Assembly: GCA_934462885.1 (NCBI GenBank)
Contig: CAKSJC010000088.1
Location: 1-6,880 of the forward strand
Origin: an uncultured Eubacteriales bacterium
Lineage (GTDB): Bacteria > Bacillota > Clostridia > Oscillospirales > CAG-272
Direction: 5' to 3'
Length of the DNA stretch: 6,880 bases
The notes beneath the pieces were generated by a model, which had not been told where the DNA came from, ran no database searches, and saw only the letters and a program-made list of their open reading frames with translations. How positions within the stretch are numbered: the first letter of the stretch is position 1; each line of letters starts with the position of its first letter. The position numbers and the translations under genes are program-made. Shown here piece by piece: positions 1 to 6,838 of this stretch.

Positions 1-1
1 A

Positions 2-1897
2 ACAGCCGAGGTCATTTTCTCTGGCGTCGGCGGCAATGAAAATATTATATCATATACTCACTGTATGACAAGACTTCGTTTTAATCTAAAAGACACTTCT
101 CTCACGGACACGGAAGAACTGCGTAAAACTCCGGGTATCATGGGCGTAGTCGAAAAAGGAGGACAGTATCAGGTTATAATCGGAAGTGAAGTGCAAAACG
201 TATATGCCGAGTTAAGCAAACTGACAAACAGTTCTGAACAAAACTTAGAAAAGCGTACAGACATCCCCAAAAAAGAAAACGCATTCATAAGAGTTCTTGA
301 AACTGTAGCCGGAATATTCACGCCGATAATCCCGGCTATAACCGGAGCAGGTATTCTTAAAGCCGTAATGGCTCTTTTAGTAGCTTTGGGAGTTATAGAC
401 TCATTATCAGAGACATATGCGATCCTTGCCGTGTTCGCCGACGCGGCTTTCTATTTTCTCCCGTTTCTTCTCGCGTACTCATCAGCAAAAAAATTCGGAT
501 GCAATATTGTTATCGCAATGTCGATAGCGGGCATACTTCTTCATCCTAATTTTATGAATCTGATCTCGGGAGAGGGCGGTGTAAAACTTTTCGGTATTCC
601 CGTCACACCCGCCTCCTACTCTTCTTCAGTCATACCGATAATTCTGACCGTATGGTTCATGTCGGCAGTCGAACCGTTAGCTGACAAAATATCACCGAAA
701 CCAATAAAATTCTTTACAAAACCTCTTCTCACTCTTGTCATAACCGGGTTTGCCGCCGTTGTTTTAATAGGCCCCGCAGGCGCTCTCATCGGCAATCTGA
801 TTGCAAGAGGAATATCGTTCCTTGACAACTATGCGCCGTGGCTCGTTCCTCTTATCATAGGCGCCGCTTCTCCGTTCCTCGTTATGACGGGAACTCACTA
901 CGGACTTATTCCGATCGGAATAAACAACATTGCTTCTACCGGTATTGACCGTCTTGTCGGTCCGGGAATGCTCGGATCCAATATTGCCCAGGGCGGAGCC
1001 TCCCTCGCAGTAGCCGTCAGAACAAAAGATAAAGAAATGCGGCAGCTCGCCACGTCGGCAGGAATTACCGCCGTCTGCGGTATAACAGAGCCGGCTATGT
1101 ACGGTGTGAGCCTTAAATATAAAACTCCTCTTATACCTGTTATTATAGCCGGCGGAGTATCCGGACTTTTCATGGGAATTTTCGGTGTCGGACGTTATAC
1201 GACCGGCTCGCCCGGAATTTTAGCGCTTCCCGGATATATCGGAACCGAAGGATTACGCAACGTCGCTCTCGCATGTATCTTTGCAGGCGTCGCGTTTGTT
1301 ATCGGGTTTATCGGAACTCTTTTTGTCCCTCTATCAGAGAAAGACGAAAGAAAAGCGGAAAACTCTGCGGCAGACATAAAAACCGATATAAAAAAAGGAA
1401 TAAAGGTTCCAAACAACCCGCTCCCGAAAGATCCGGTAATAACAATTCCTGCTCCGCTTCGCGGAGAAGTAGTTTCTCTTTCGGATGTTCGCGATCCGAC
1501 ATTTGCCGACGAAATTCTCGGTTCGGGAACTGCGATAATACCGGACGGGACTCTTCTAACTTCTCCCGCCGACGGAGTGGTTGAATCACTGCCGGAATCA
1601 AAGCATGCCGTAATGATACGTTCGGACGACGGAACTGAGATCCTTATGCACATCGGTATAGACACGGTCGCGCTCGGCGGAAAGCATTTTCGCTCGTTCG
1701 TATCGGTCGGAGACCGTGTAAAGCTCGGTGACCCGCTCATAGAGTTCGATATGGATGCAATTAAAAAAGAGGGGTACGATATCACGACCCCGGTGATCAT
1801 AACAAATTCGGATATGTTTGAAGAGATAAGCTCGGTAACAAAAGCTGCCATCGAGAAAATGCCTCTTCTTAGACTGAAAAAAGCAGTACAAATATAA
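2..1897 (+). CDS. bglF: PTS beta-glucoside-specific permease EIIBCA, 5' partial
   Basis: Membrane permease of the phosphotransferase system, BglF/BglP type. It takes up a beta-glucoside and phosphorylates it at C6 using phosphate relayed from HPr. The reading frame is open to the window edge, so the true start lies upstream and 631 residues are visible (numbered from nt 2). The order is EIIB (about 1-85), a linker, EIIC (about 95-443, many hydrophobic segments) and EIIA (about 480-631). The EIIB phospho-cysteine is C21 (nt 62-64), in the typical context CMTRLRFNLKD. EIIC carries the conserved GITEP motif (360-364) and a GTHYGL loop. EIIA has both family histidines: H535 (ESKHAV) and H550 (LMHIGIDTV), the latter the expected phosphorylation site. 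The visible length is close to full for the family (about 610-640), so only a short N-terminal piece is missing. It is followed 13 nt later by a 6-phospho-beta-glucosidase, which supports a beta-glucoside substrate; the exact sugar (cellobiose, salicin, arbutin and so on) cannot be told. An internal ATG at 65 is not the start, because using it would remove the active cysteine. Confidence 0.95.
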   Translation, partial: TAEVIFSGVGGNENIISYTHCMTRLRFNLKDTSLTDTEELRKTPGIMGVVEKGGQYQVIIGSEVQNVYAELSKLTNSSEQNLEKRTDIPKKENAFIRVLETVAGIFTPIIPAITGAGILKAVMALLVALGVIDSLSETYAILAVFADAAFYFLPFLLAYSSAKKFGCNIVIAMSIAGILLHPNFMNLISGEGGVKLFGIPVTPASYSSSVIPIILTVWFMSAVEPLADKISPKPIKFFTKPLLTLVITGFAAVVLIGPAGALIGNLIARGISFLDNYAPWLVPLIIGAASPFLVMTGTHYGLIPIGINNIASTGIDRLVGPGMLGSNIAQGGASLAVAVRTKDKEMRQLATSAGITAVCGITEPAMYGVSLKYKTPLIPVIIAGGVSGLFMGIFGVGRYTTGSPGILALPGYIGTEGLRNVALACIFAGVAFVIGFIGTLFVPLSEKDERKAENSAADIKTDIKKGIKVPNNPLPKDPVITIPAPLRGEVVSLSDVRDPTFADEILGSGTAIIPDGTLLTSPADGVVESLPESKHAVMIRSDDGTEILMHIGIDTVALGGKHFRSFVSVGDRVKLGDPLIEFDMDAIKKEGYDITTPVIITNSDMFEEISSVTKAAIEKMPLLRLKKAVQI

Positions 1898-1910
1898 GAG
1901 GAGTTGTAAA

Positions 1911-3314
1911 ATGAAATTTCCAGAAAACTTTCTGATCGGCGGAGCTATGGCTGCAAATCAATGCGAAGGAGCGTACAACGAGGGGGGAAAAGGGCTTTCC
2001 GTTCAGGATGTAATGCCGAAAGGACTTCGCGGAGAAATCAGCGAACATCCGACGCCCGACAATCTCAAGCTTAACGGAATAGATTTTTATCATCGGTTCA
2101 AAGACGACATCGCAATGTTTGCCGAAATGGGCTTCACGGTTCTCCGTCTCTCAATCGCATGGAGCAGGATATATCCTATGGGCGACGATGAAACTCCGAA
2201 TGAGGAAGGACTTAAATATTACGACGATGTTTTCGACGAGTGTGCAAAATATGGGATAAAGCCGCTTGTCACTCTGTCTCACTATGAGCCTCCTCTCAAC
2301 ATCGCAAAAAAATACGGCGGGTGGGCAAACCGAAAAACCATCGGATTCTTCACAAAATATGTTCAAACCGTTTTTAATCGCTATAAAAACAAAGTATCAC
2401 TTTGGTTAACGTTTAATGAAATAAACTCTCTTCTGAACGCTCCGTTTATGTCGGGAGCTATCATGACTCCCAAGTCGGAGCTTGATGAAGAAACTATATT
2501 TCGCGCCATGCATTATCAGCTTGTCGCCTCTTCAGCCGCCGTCAAGCTGTGTCATGAAATCATCCCCGGTGCAAAGATAGGATGCATGGTGCTCGGAATA
2601 ACCGAATATCCTCTTACCCCACGTCCGGAGGACGTTATGAAAACGTATCTCCGCGAACGTGAGACATATGCATTTTGCGACGTTCAATGCTTCGGAGAAT
2701 ATCCCATATATCTTAAAAAGTACTTTGCTTTAAAAAAGATAGATCCCGATATAACAAGCGCGGATCTTGAAGTACTGAAAAATACGGTCGATTTTGTTTC
2801 TTTCAGTTATTACTCAAGTATATGCGAAACTACCGTTCCCGAAGAAGCAAAAATGACCGGCGGAAATTTAAGCCGCGGATATGTGAATCCGTATCTCAAA
2901 TCAAGTGAATGGGGCTGGCAGATTGATCCGATCGGACTTCGCTTTACACTGAACCGTCTCTATGACCGATATCGCAAACCGTTGTTTATTGCCGAAAACG
3001 GTATCGGGATGATTGAGCATCCGGTTCGGGATGAAAGCGGAAAAATAACAGTGTACGATGAAGAAAGAATATCATTTATCGGCGATCATCTGCGTTCTGT
3101 TCTTCTTGCACTGGAGGATGGCGTCGATATATTCGGCTACACTGCGTGGAGCCCTATTGATTTAATAAGCGCCTCCACCGCTGAGATACGAAAAAGATAC
3201 GGTTTTATATATGTCGACTTGAACGACGACGGAACAGGTTCAATGAATAGGTACAAAAAGAAATCTTTCGACTGGTACAAAAACGTGATAGCCTCACGAG
3301 GTGAGATACTATGA
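1911..3314 (+). CDS. bglA: 6-phospho-beta-glucosidase, glycoside hydrolase family 1
   Basis: Cytoplasmic GH1 enzyme of 467 residues, a normal length for the family. It hydrolyses the 6-phospho-beta-glucoside delivered by the upstream permease to glucose 6-phosphate plus aglycone. The N-terminus FPENFLIGGAMAANQCEGAY is the family signature. The acid/base glutamate is E170 in TFNEIN and the nucleophile is E362 in IAENGIG. The C-terminal part has the phosphate-binding set of the 6-phospho subgroup: S422, K428 and Y430 in SASTAEIRKRYGFIYVD. This separates it from plain beta-glucosidases; a 6-phospho-beta-galactosidase activity is less likely given the BglF-type permease but cannot be excluded. 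The start is supported by AGGAG at 1899-1903, 7 nt before the ATG. The gene is 13 nt from the permease stop, so the two form an operon. The operon appears to end at the hairpin terminator about 70 nt downstream. I see no signal peptide and no disrupted motif. Confidence 0.95.
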   Translation: MKFPENFLIGGAMAANQCEGAYNEGGKGLSVQDVMPKGLRGEISEHPTPDNLKLNGIDFYHRFKDDIAMFAEMGFTVLRLSIAWSRIYPMGDDETPNEEGLKYYDDVFDECAKYGIKPLVTLSHYEPPLNIAKKYGGWANRKTIGFFTKYVQTVFNRYKNKVSLWLTFNEINSLLNAPFMSGAIMTPKSELDEETIFRAMHYQLVASSAAVKLCHEIIPGAKIGCMVLGITEYPLTPRPEDVMKTYLRERETYAFCDVQCFGEYPIYLKKYFALKKIDPDITSADLEVLKNTVDFVSFSYYSSICETTVPEEAKMTGGNLSRGYVNPYLKSSEWGWQIDPIGLRFTLNRLYDRYRKPLFIAENGIGMIEHPVRDESGKITVYDEERISFIGDHLRSVLLALEDGVDIFGYTAWSPIDLISASTAEIRKRYGFIYVDLNDDGTGSMNRYKKKSFDWYKNVIASRGEIL

Positions 3315-3381
3315 AAAAACTCGGGAAGCCGCAAAAATTCGCTTTCGCTATATGTCAGCATTATGCAGTTAGGGACTATTC

Positions 3382-3432
3382 AAGGCAGTACGTACCGGAA
3401 GGCAAAATGCCTTTCGGTACGTACTGCTTTTT
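3382..3432 (+). terminator. Long-stem Rho-independent terminator after the bgl unit
   Basis: The arms 3385-3404 and 3408-3427 pair over 20 positions with a single G-U wobble (G3398 with T3414) and a 3-nt AAA loop. Three more pairs are possible at the base (3382-3384 with 3428-3430). The stem is followed by TTTTT (3428-3432). This fits an intrinsic terminator for the permease-glucosidase transcript. The stem is roughly twice as long as most intrinsic terminators, and each arm contains the self-complementary octamer GTACGTAC. On the opposite strand the hairpin is not followed by a T tract, so it probably acts in one direction only. Confidence 0.85.
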
Positions 3433-3482
3433 CGCGTCATTTTATTACCTGCAAATTTTCCTTTGAAAAGAGCGTTCTTGTC

Positions 3483-3530
3483 TTGAAAAACATATTATAT
3501 TTTGATATACTTGTTATAATTTGATATACA
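3483..3530 (+). promoter_or_regulatory. Promoter region of fbp with overlapping sigma-A-type elements
   Basis: Three readings are possible in this A+T-rich stretch. (a) TTGAAA at 3483-3488, a 17-nt spacer and TATACT at 3506-3511. (b) A perfect extended -10, TGTTATAAT at 3512-3520, with no good -35. (c) TTGATA at 3502-3507, a 17-nt spacer and TATACA at 3525-3530. All lie downstream of the bgl terminator and 36-60 nt before the fbp ATG, where a promoter for fbp and the gene after it would be expected. Which one is used cannot be decided from sequence; (a) and (b) match consensus best. Confidence 0.65.
3501..3529 (+). repeat. 10-bp direct repeat in the fbp promoter
   Basis: TTTGATATAC occurs at 3501-3510 and again, without mismatch, at 3520-3529, a period of 19 nt with 9 nt between copies. 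The first copy overlaps the TATACT -10 element and the second lies at or just after the predicted start sites. The position suits an operator bound by a regulator on one face of the DNA, but A+T-rich promoter sequence can give such repeats by chance. No regulator is encoded in the window. Confidence 0.5.
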
Positions 3531-3565
3531 TGCAGTAAAAGATCATATGTCTTAGAGAGGTCAAA

Positions 3566-5527
3566 ATGGACGTTCAGACAAAAAGACCTGACGCACGTTA
3601 TCTGGAGCTTTTATCACGCGATTATCCTACTGTGGAAGCTGTCGCGTCAGAAATGATAAATCTTTCAGCGCAGCGCAGTCTCCCTAAAGGAACAGAGTAT
3701 TTTTTCAGCGATCTGCATGGAGAATATGACTCTTTCTTAAGGCTTATTCGCAGTGCGTCAGGTATGATAAAATCAAAAATCGACCTGATTTTTGAAAAAA
3801 GCCTTTCTTCTTTCGAGAGAGAGAAGCTCGCGCTTCTTATTTACTATCCGGAGGAAGAAATAAAAAAGCTCACACAGAAAGCTCTGATAAATAATGAGTG
3901 GCGCAGCATTACCATATACAGACTCATTCTCGTATGTGAATCCGTTTCCGCAAAATATACGCGCGCTGACGTCAGATCCAAAATGCCGAAAAGTTTTTCT
4001 TATGTTCTCGATGAATTGCTTAACGTTACCGACGACATAAACCGCGATTACTACTACACGGAAATCATAAATTCTATCCTCGAAACCGGAATAGCCGACG
4101 ATTTTATCACCTCGCTATGCTCTCTTATCCGTTCTCTTACAATCGATCGTCTCCATATAATCGGAGATATTTTTGACCGCGGGCCGCGGGCAGATAAAAT
4201 TATAAACGAGCTTATGACGTTCTCGCATATCGATATCCAGTGGGGTAACCACGATATCTCATGGATGGGTGCGGCTTCGGGGAACACGGCTCTTATCGCT
4301 AACGTCATCAGAATAGCTCTTGCATACAACAGTTACGACGTTCTTGAAGACGGATACGGACTCAATCTGCGTCCTCTGTCCGTGTTTGCGGCTGAAACCT
4401 ACCGGGACGATCCTTGCGTGAATTTTTATCCGCACACTCTTGATGAAGTTGTATTTGACAACGTTGAATTATCACTTACGGCAAAAATGCACAAGGCCAT
4501 CTCCGTTATACAGCTTAAGCTTGAGGGGCTGCTCATAAAGAAGCACCCCGAATACGGTCTTGACGACAGATGCCTTTTTGAAAAATGTGATTTCAGACGC
4601 GGAAAAATCAAGATCGGAGAGATTGAATATAATTTCAACGACACAAATTTTCCGACAGTCGATCCCGATGATCCGCTAAAGCTCACTAACGATGAAGCTG
4701 CTCTTGTGCGCATTCTTTCCTCTTCTTTTCACCACAGTTCGAAGCTAAACGCTCACATAAAGTTTTTGTTCGCCAAAGGTTCAATGTATCGCACAGCAAA
4801 CGGAAACCTTATGTATCACGGATGTATCCCTCTAAACAAAGACGGATCTTTACGCGAAATAAAGCTTCCGTTTACAGGTGAGGAAAACAGAACCTACAAA
4901 GGAAAAGCTCTCCTTGACAGGATAGGAAAAGCGGTAAACCGAGCCTATTTCGGCGCTTTTGATTCCCCGGAACAAACAGAAGCAAGAGATTATATGTGGT
5001 ATCTTTGGTGCGGTCCCGATTCTCCGCTTTACGGGAAAGACAAGATGGCGTTCTTTGAGCGCACTCTCATAGGAAAAGAAGCAGCGCAAGAAACATACGC
5101 TCCGTATTATCATCTTAATAACGATGAAAAAATCTGCGGGATGATACTTAAGGAGTTCGGACTCTCCCCGGAAAAAGGTCACATAATAAACGGCCATGTT
5201 CCTGTACTCCGCGCCGACGGAGAAAGTCCTATAAAAGCAGGCGGACGGCTGTTTGTGATTGACGGCGGAATTTCTAAAGCTTATAGGCTGAAAACAGGTA
5301 TAGCCGGATACACCCTCATCTACGACTCGCACAGTCTGAGACTTGCGGAACACCGTCCGTATGACGGCGAGGGAGAGAGCATCACTCCTAAAGTAAGCGT
5401 AGTTGAAATAATGGATCGCCGCGTCAATATAGCAGACACCGATCTCGGTCATGATATAACTTTAAGAATAGCAGATCTTAAATTTCTTCTTGAAGCATAC
5501 CGTAACGGCACTATACTTGAAAAATAA
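3566..5527 (+). CDS. fbp: Fructose-1,6-bisphosphatase, class III
   Basis: Cytoplasmic, metal-dependent phosphatase converting fructose 1,6-bisphosphate to fructose 6-phosphate plus phosphate, the gluconeogenic counterpart of phosphofructokinase. At 653 residues it has the length of the Firmicutes class III enzymes (about 640-670) and is unrelated in fold to class I and II enzymes. The calcineurin-like metallophosphoesterase motifs are all present: SDLHGEYDSF (D49, H51), GDIFDRGPR (D201, D204, R205), WGNHD (N228, H229) and NGHVP (H544), followed by the family-typical FVIDGGISKAY and TGIAGYTLIYDSHSL. AGAGAGG at 3554-3560 lies 5 nt before the ATG and supports this start. A promoter region sits directly upstream, so the gene is transcribed separately from the bgl unit. 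The next gene starts 29 nt after its stop with no terminator between, so the two are probably co-transcribed. No truncation or missing catalytic residue is seen. Confidence 0.96.
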   Translation: MDVQTKRPDARYLELLSRDYPTVEAVASEMINLSAQRSLPKGTEYFFSDLHGEYDSFLRLIRSASGMIKSKIDLIFEKSLSSFEREKLALLIYYPEEEIKKLTQKALINNEWRSITIYRLILVCESVSAKYTRADVRSKMPKSFSYVLDELLNVTDDINRDYYYTEIINSILETGIADDFITSLCSLIRSLTIDRLHIIGDIFDRGPRADKIINELMTFSHIDIQWGNHDISWMGAASGNTALIANVIRIALAYNSYDVLEDGYGLNLRPLSVFAAETYRDDPCVNFYPHTLDEVVFDNVELSLTAKMHKAISVIQLKLEGLLIKKHPEYGLDDRCLFEKCDFRRGKIKIGEIEYNFNDTNFPTVDPDDPLKLTNDEAALVRILSSSFHHSSKLNAHIKFLFAKGSMYRTANGNLMYHGCIPLNKDGSLREIKLPFTGEENRTYKGKALLDRIGKAVNRAYFGAFDSPEQTEARDYMWYLWCGPDSPLYGKDKMAFFERTLIGKEAAQETYAPYYHLNNDEKICGMILKEFGLSPEKGHIINGHVPVLRADGESPIKAGGRLFVIDGGISKAYRLKTGIAGYTLIYDSHSLRLAEHRPYDGEGESITPKVSVVEIMDRRVNIADTDLGHDITLRIADLKFLLEAYRNGTILEK

Positions 5528-5556
5528 ATTAAAGCGTACATAATAAAGGTTTTAAG

Positions 5557-6021
5557 ATGACAAAACACGAACAAAAAGCCGCAGAATTATTTCTATCCGG
5601 ATATAACTGCGCACAATCCGTTTTCTGCGCTTTTGAGGATGAATCAAAACTTGATCATGAGTTTGCAATGAAGCTTTCTTCATCTTTCGGCGGAGGAATG
5701 GGACGTCTCAGAGAAGTTTGCGGAGCGCTCTCATCCGCTTTTGCAATTGCCGGATTTTTGTGGGGATACACCGATATTGCATCGGATATACCGAAAAAAG
5801 AGCATTACGCTCTTATACAGAAGCTTGCTGCGGAATTCAAAGAAGAGCACAAAACGATAGTTTGCCGCGAACTTCTCACCGGACTCGGAGTTAACTCAAA
5901 TCCGACGCCTGAGCCGCGGACTGCCGAATATTATAAAAAACGCCCTTGCGTAAAATTTGTTATGACAGCAGCACGCCTTATTGACCGCGAGATCGAAAAA
6001 CGTTCCGCGGAAAAGCGTTGA
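5557..6021 (+). CDS. C_GCAxxG_C_C family (putative redox) protein
   Basis: Small cytoplasmic protein of 154 residues belonging to the C_GCAxxG_C_C family, found mainly in anaerobic bacteria and archaea and presumed redox-active from its cysteines; its reaction is not established. The family features are visible in order: GYNCAQSV (C18), the glycine-rich FGGGMGRLREVCGA (C55), then single cysteines at C103 (IVCREL) and C131 (RPCVKFV) near the C-terminus. C24 is an additional cysteine. The segment after C55 reads CGALSSAFAIAG, so a serine stands where many members have glycine (CGAxxGA). There is no signal peptide or clear membrane segment. AAAGG at 5545-5549 lies 7 nt before the ATG. Sitting 29 nt behind fbp, it is probably its operon partner, though no known pathway links the two. 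The family assignment is firm; the function is open. Confidence 0.85.
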   Translation: MTKHEQKAAELFLSGYNCAQSVFCAFEDESKLDHEFAMKLSSSFGGGMGRLREVCGALSSAFAIAGFLWGYTDIASDIPKKEHYALIQKLAAEFKEEHKTIVCRELLTGLGVNSNPTPEPRTAEYYKKRPCVKFVMTAARLIDREIEKRSAEKR

Positions 6022-6062
6022 TGGCGAAAATAAAGCTTTAATAAATGTGATCGTCATTTGCG

Positions 6063-6116
6063 CGGCGGATATTTTGTAAAACCGCCGAAACATTTCGCTT
6101 CCGCATACCCGGAAGC
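6063..6116 (+). other. Two consecutive small hairpins in the gap before the radical SAM gene
   Basis: The 112-nt gap 6022-6133 contains two inverted repeats. CGGCGG (6063-6068) pairs with CCGCCG (6082-6087) around a 13-nt A+T-rich loop. GCTTCCG (6097-6103) pairs with CGGAAGC (6110-6116) around a 6-nt loop. Neither is followed by a T tract, so these are not clear intrinsic terminators. They could be a weak terminator, an mRNA processing or stability element, or a 5' leader structure for the downstream gene, whose ribosome binding site begins 8 nt after the second stem. I found no convincing promoter in this gap. Confidence 0.45.
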
Positions 6117-6123
6117 CGTATTT

Positions 6124-6129
6124 GGGTGA
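6124..6129 (+). promoter_or_regulatory. Ribosome binding site deciding the ATG at 6134
   Basis: GGGTGA lies 4 nt before the ATG at 6134. GGTGA pairs with the extreme 3' end of 16S rRNA (the GGAGGTGA register), so it is a plausible though short-spaced binding site. The alternative TTG start at 6122 would place this site inside the coding sequence; the sequence before that TTG (hairpin arm and GCCGTAT) offers no purine-rich binding site. Confidence 0.6.
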
Positions 6130-6133
6130 AAAA

Positions 6134-6838
6134 ATGGATTTTGCCGGTATTATCTCTCTAACGCTCCTCGACTATCCTTCGAAAACTGCATGTACGGTCT
6201 TTACAAGCGGATGTAATTTTCGCTGTCCGTTCTGCCACAACTCCGCACTTGTTCTTCCGGAAATGATAAACTCGTCGGCAGAGCAGCCGGTTTCCGAAGA
6301 AGAACTGTTAAAATTCTTAAAAAAAAGAAGCGGACTTCTCGACGGGATATGCATTTCAGGCGGTGAACCGCTCATGGATTTTGGCGGACTTTGCTCTGTC
6401 CTTCCTAAGATAAAGTCGCTCGGTTATTCAGTCAAACTCGACACAAACGGTTCTTTTCCGGACAGGCTGCAAAAACTCATCGCAGACGGGCTTGTTGATT
6501 ACGTCGCAATGGACATAAAAAACTCTTTTCCGCATTATGCGGAAACTATCGGAATACCTAACTTTGATGTCGCCCCGATAAAAAAGAGTATTGATATAAT
6601 TATGAGCAGTTCCCTTGATTACGAGTTCCGCACAACCGTGTTGCACGAATTTCACAACAAAGAACGCATTACCGAACTCTGCAGCGGTATAATAGGAGCC
6701 TCACGCTACTTTCTTCAGCAATTCAAGGACACGGACAACGTGATAAAAAAGGGGCTGACGCCCCTTTCAGCCGACGAAATAAAGGAAATGGCTTCGGCCG
6801 CACAAAAGTTCGTTCCGTGCGAAATACGCGGTATTTGA
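6134..6838 (+). CDS. Radical SAM protein, NrdG2 / glycyl-radical activase-like
   Basis: A 234-residue cytoplasmic radical SAM enzyme resembling the group annotated as anaerobic ribonucleoside-triphosphate reductase activating protein (NrdG2 type), related to pyruvate formate-lyase activase. The N-terminus GIISLTLLDYPSKTACTVFT is characteristic. The [4Fe-4S] cluster motif CNFRCPFCHN supplies C27, C31 and C34 (CxxxCxxC), followed by the SAM-binding CISGGEPLMD (G76, G77, E78, P79). Further conserved blocks are KLDTNGSFPDRL and LVDYVAMDIKNS. Such enzymes cleave S-adenosylmethionine reductively and usually install a glycyl radical on a partner enzyme. No partner (NrdD, PflB or similar) is in the window, so the target is unknown; E. 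coli-type NrdG is clearly shorter (about 154 residues). The ATG at 6134 is preferred to TTG at 6122 because of GGGTGA at 6124-6129 and because family members usually begin just before the GxxxxxLxDYP block. It may be an independent unit or the distal gene of the fbp transcript. The family is secure, the substrate is not. Confidence 0.85.
   Translation: MDFAGIISLTLLDYPSKTACTVFTSGCNFRCPFCHNSALVLPEMINSSAEQPVSEEELLKFLKKRSGLLDGICISGGEPLMDFGGLCSVLPKIKSLGYSVKLDTNGSFPDRLQKLIADGLVDYVAMDIKNSFPHYAETIGIPNFDVAPIKKSIDIIMSSSLDYEFRTTVLHEFHNKERITELCSGIIGASRYFLQQFKDTDNVIKKGLTPLSADEIKEMASAAQKFVPCEIRGI

Noticed and set aside
1451..1465. Small inverted repeat CTCCGC / GCGGAG with a TTC loop inside the permease gene.
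   Set aside because: It lies in the coding sequence at the start of the EIIA domain, has no T tract, and the codons are explained by the protein.
1195..1851. Long minus-strand open frames opposite the permease and fbp (for example 1195-1851 and 4850-5452).
   Set aside because: They lie wholly antisense to well-conserved genes, show no recognisable domains, and are low-complexity shadows of the coding strand.
6021..6041. Six-codon frame (MAKIKL) starting by TGATG overlap with the stop of the redox protein.
   Set aside because: Too short to assess, with no regulatory signature such as repeated codons for one amino acid; overlap of ATG with a TGA stop is easily accidental.
6018..6046. Possible promoter for the radical SAM gene (TTGATG with downstream TAATAA/ATAAAT).
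   Set aside because: The spacing (15 nt for TAATAA) and the poor -10 match do not make a convincing promoter; it could not be told from A+T-rich background.
6748..6767. Terminator-like inverted repeat inside the radical SAM gene: 8-bp stem AAAGGGGC / GCCCCTTT with a TGAC loop.
   Set aside because: It lies within an intact coding region (residues around KKGLTPLSAD), is followed by only a TTT that is part of the stem, and is probably chance from codon choice.
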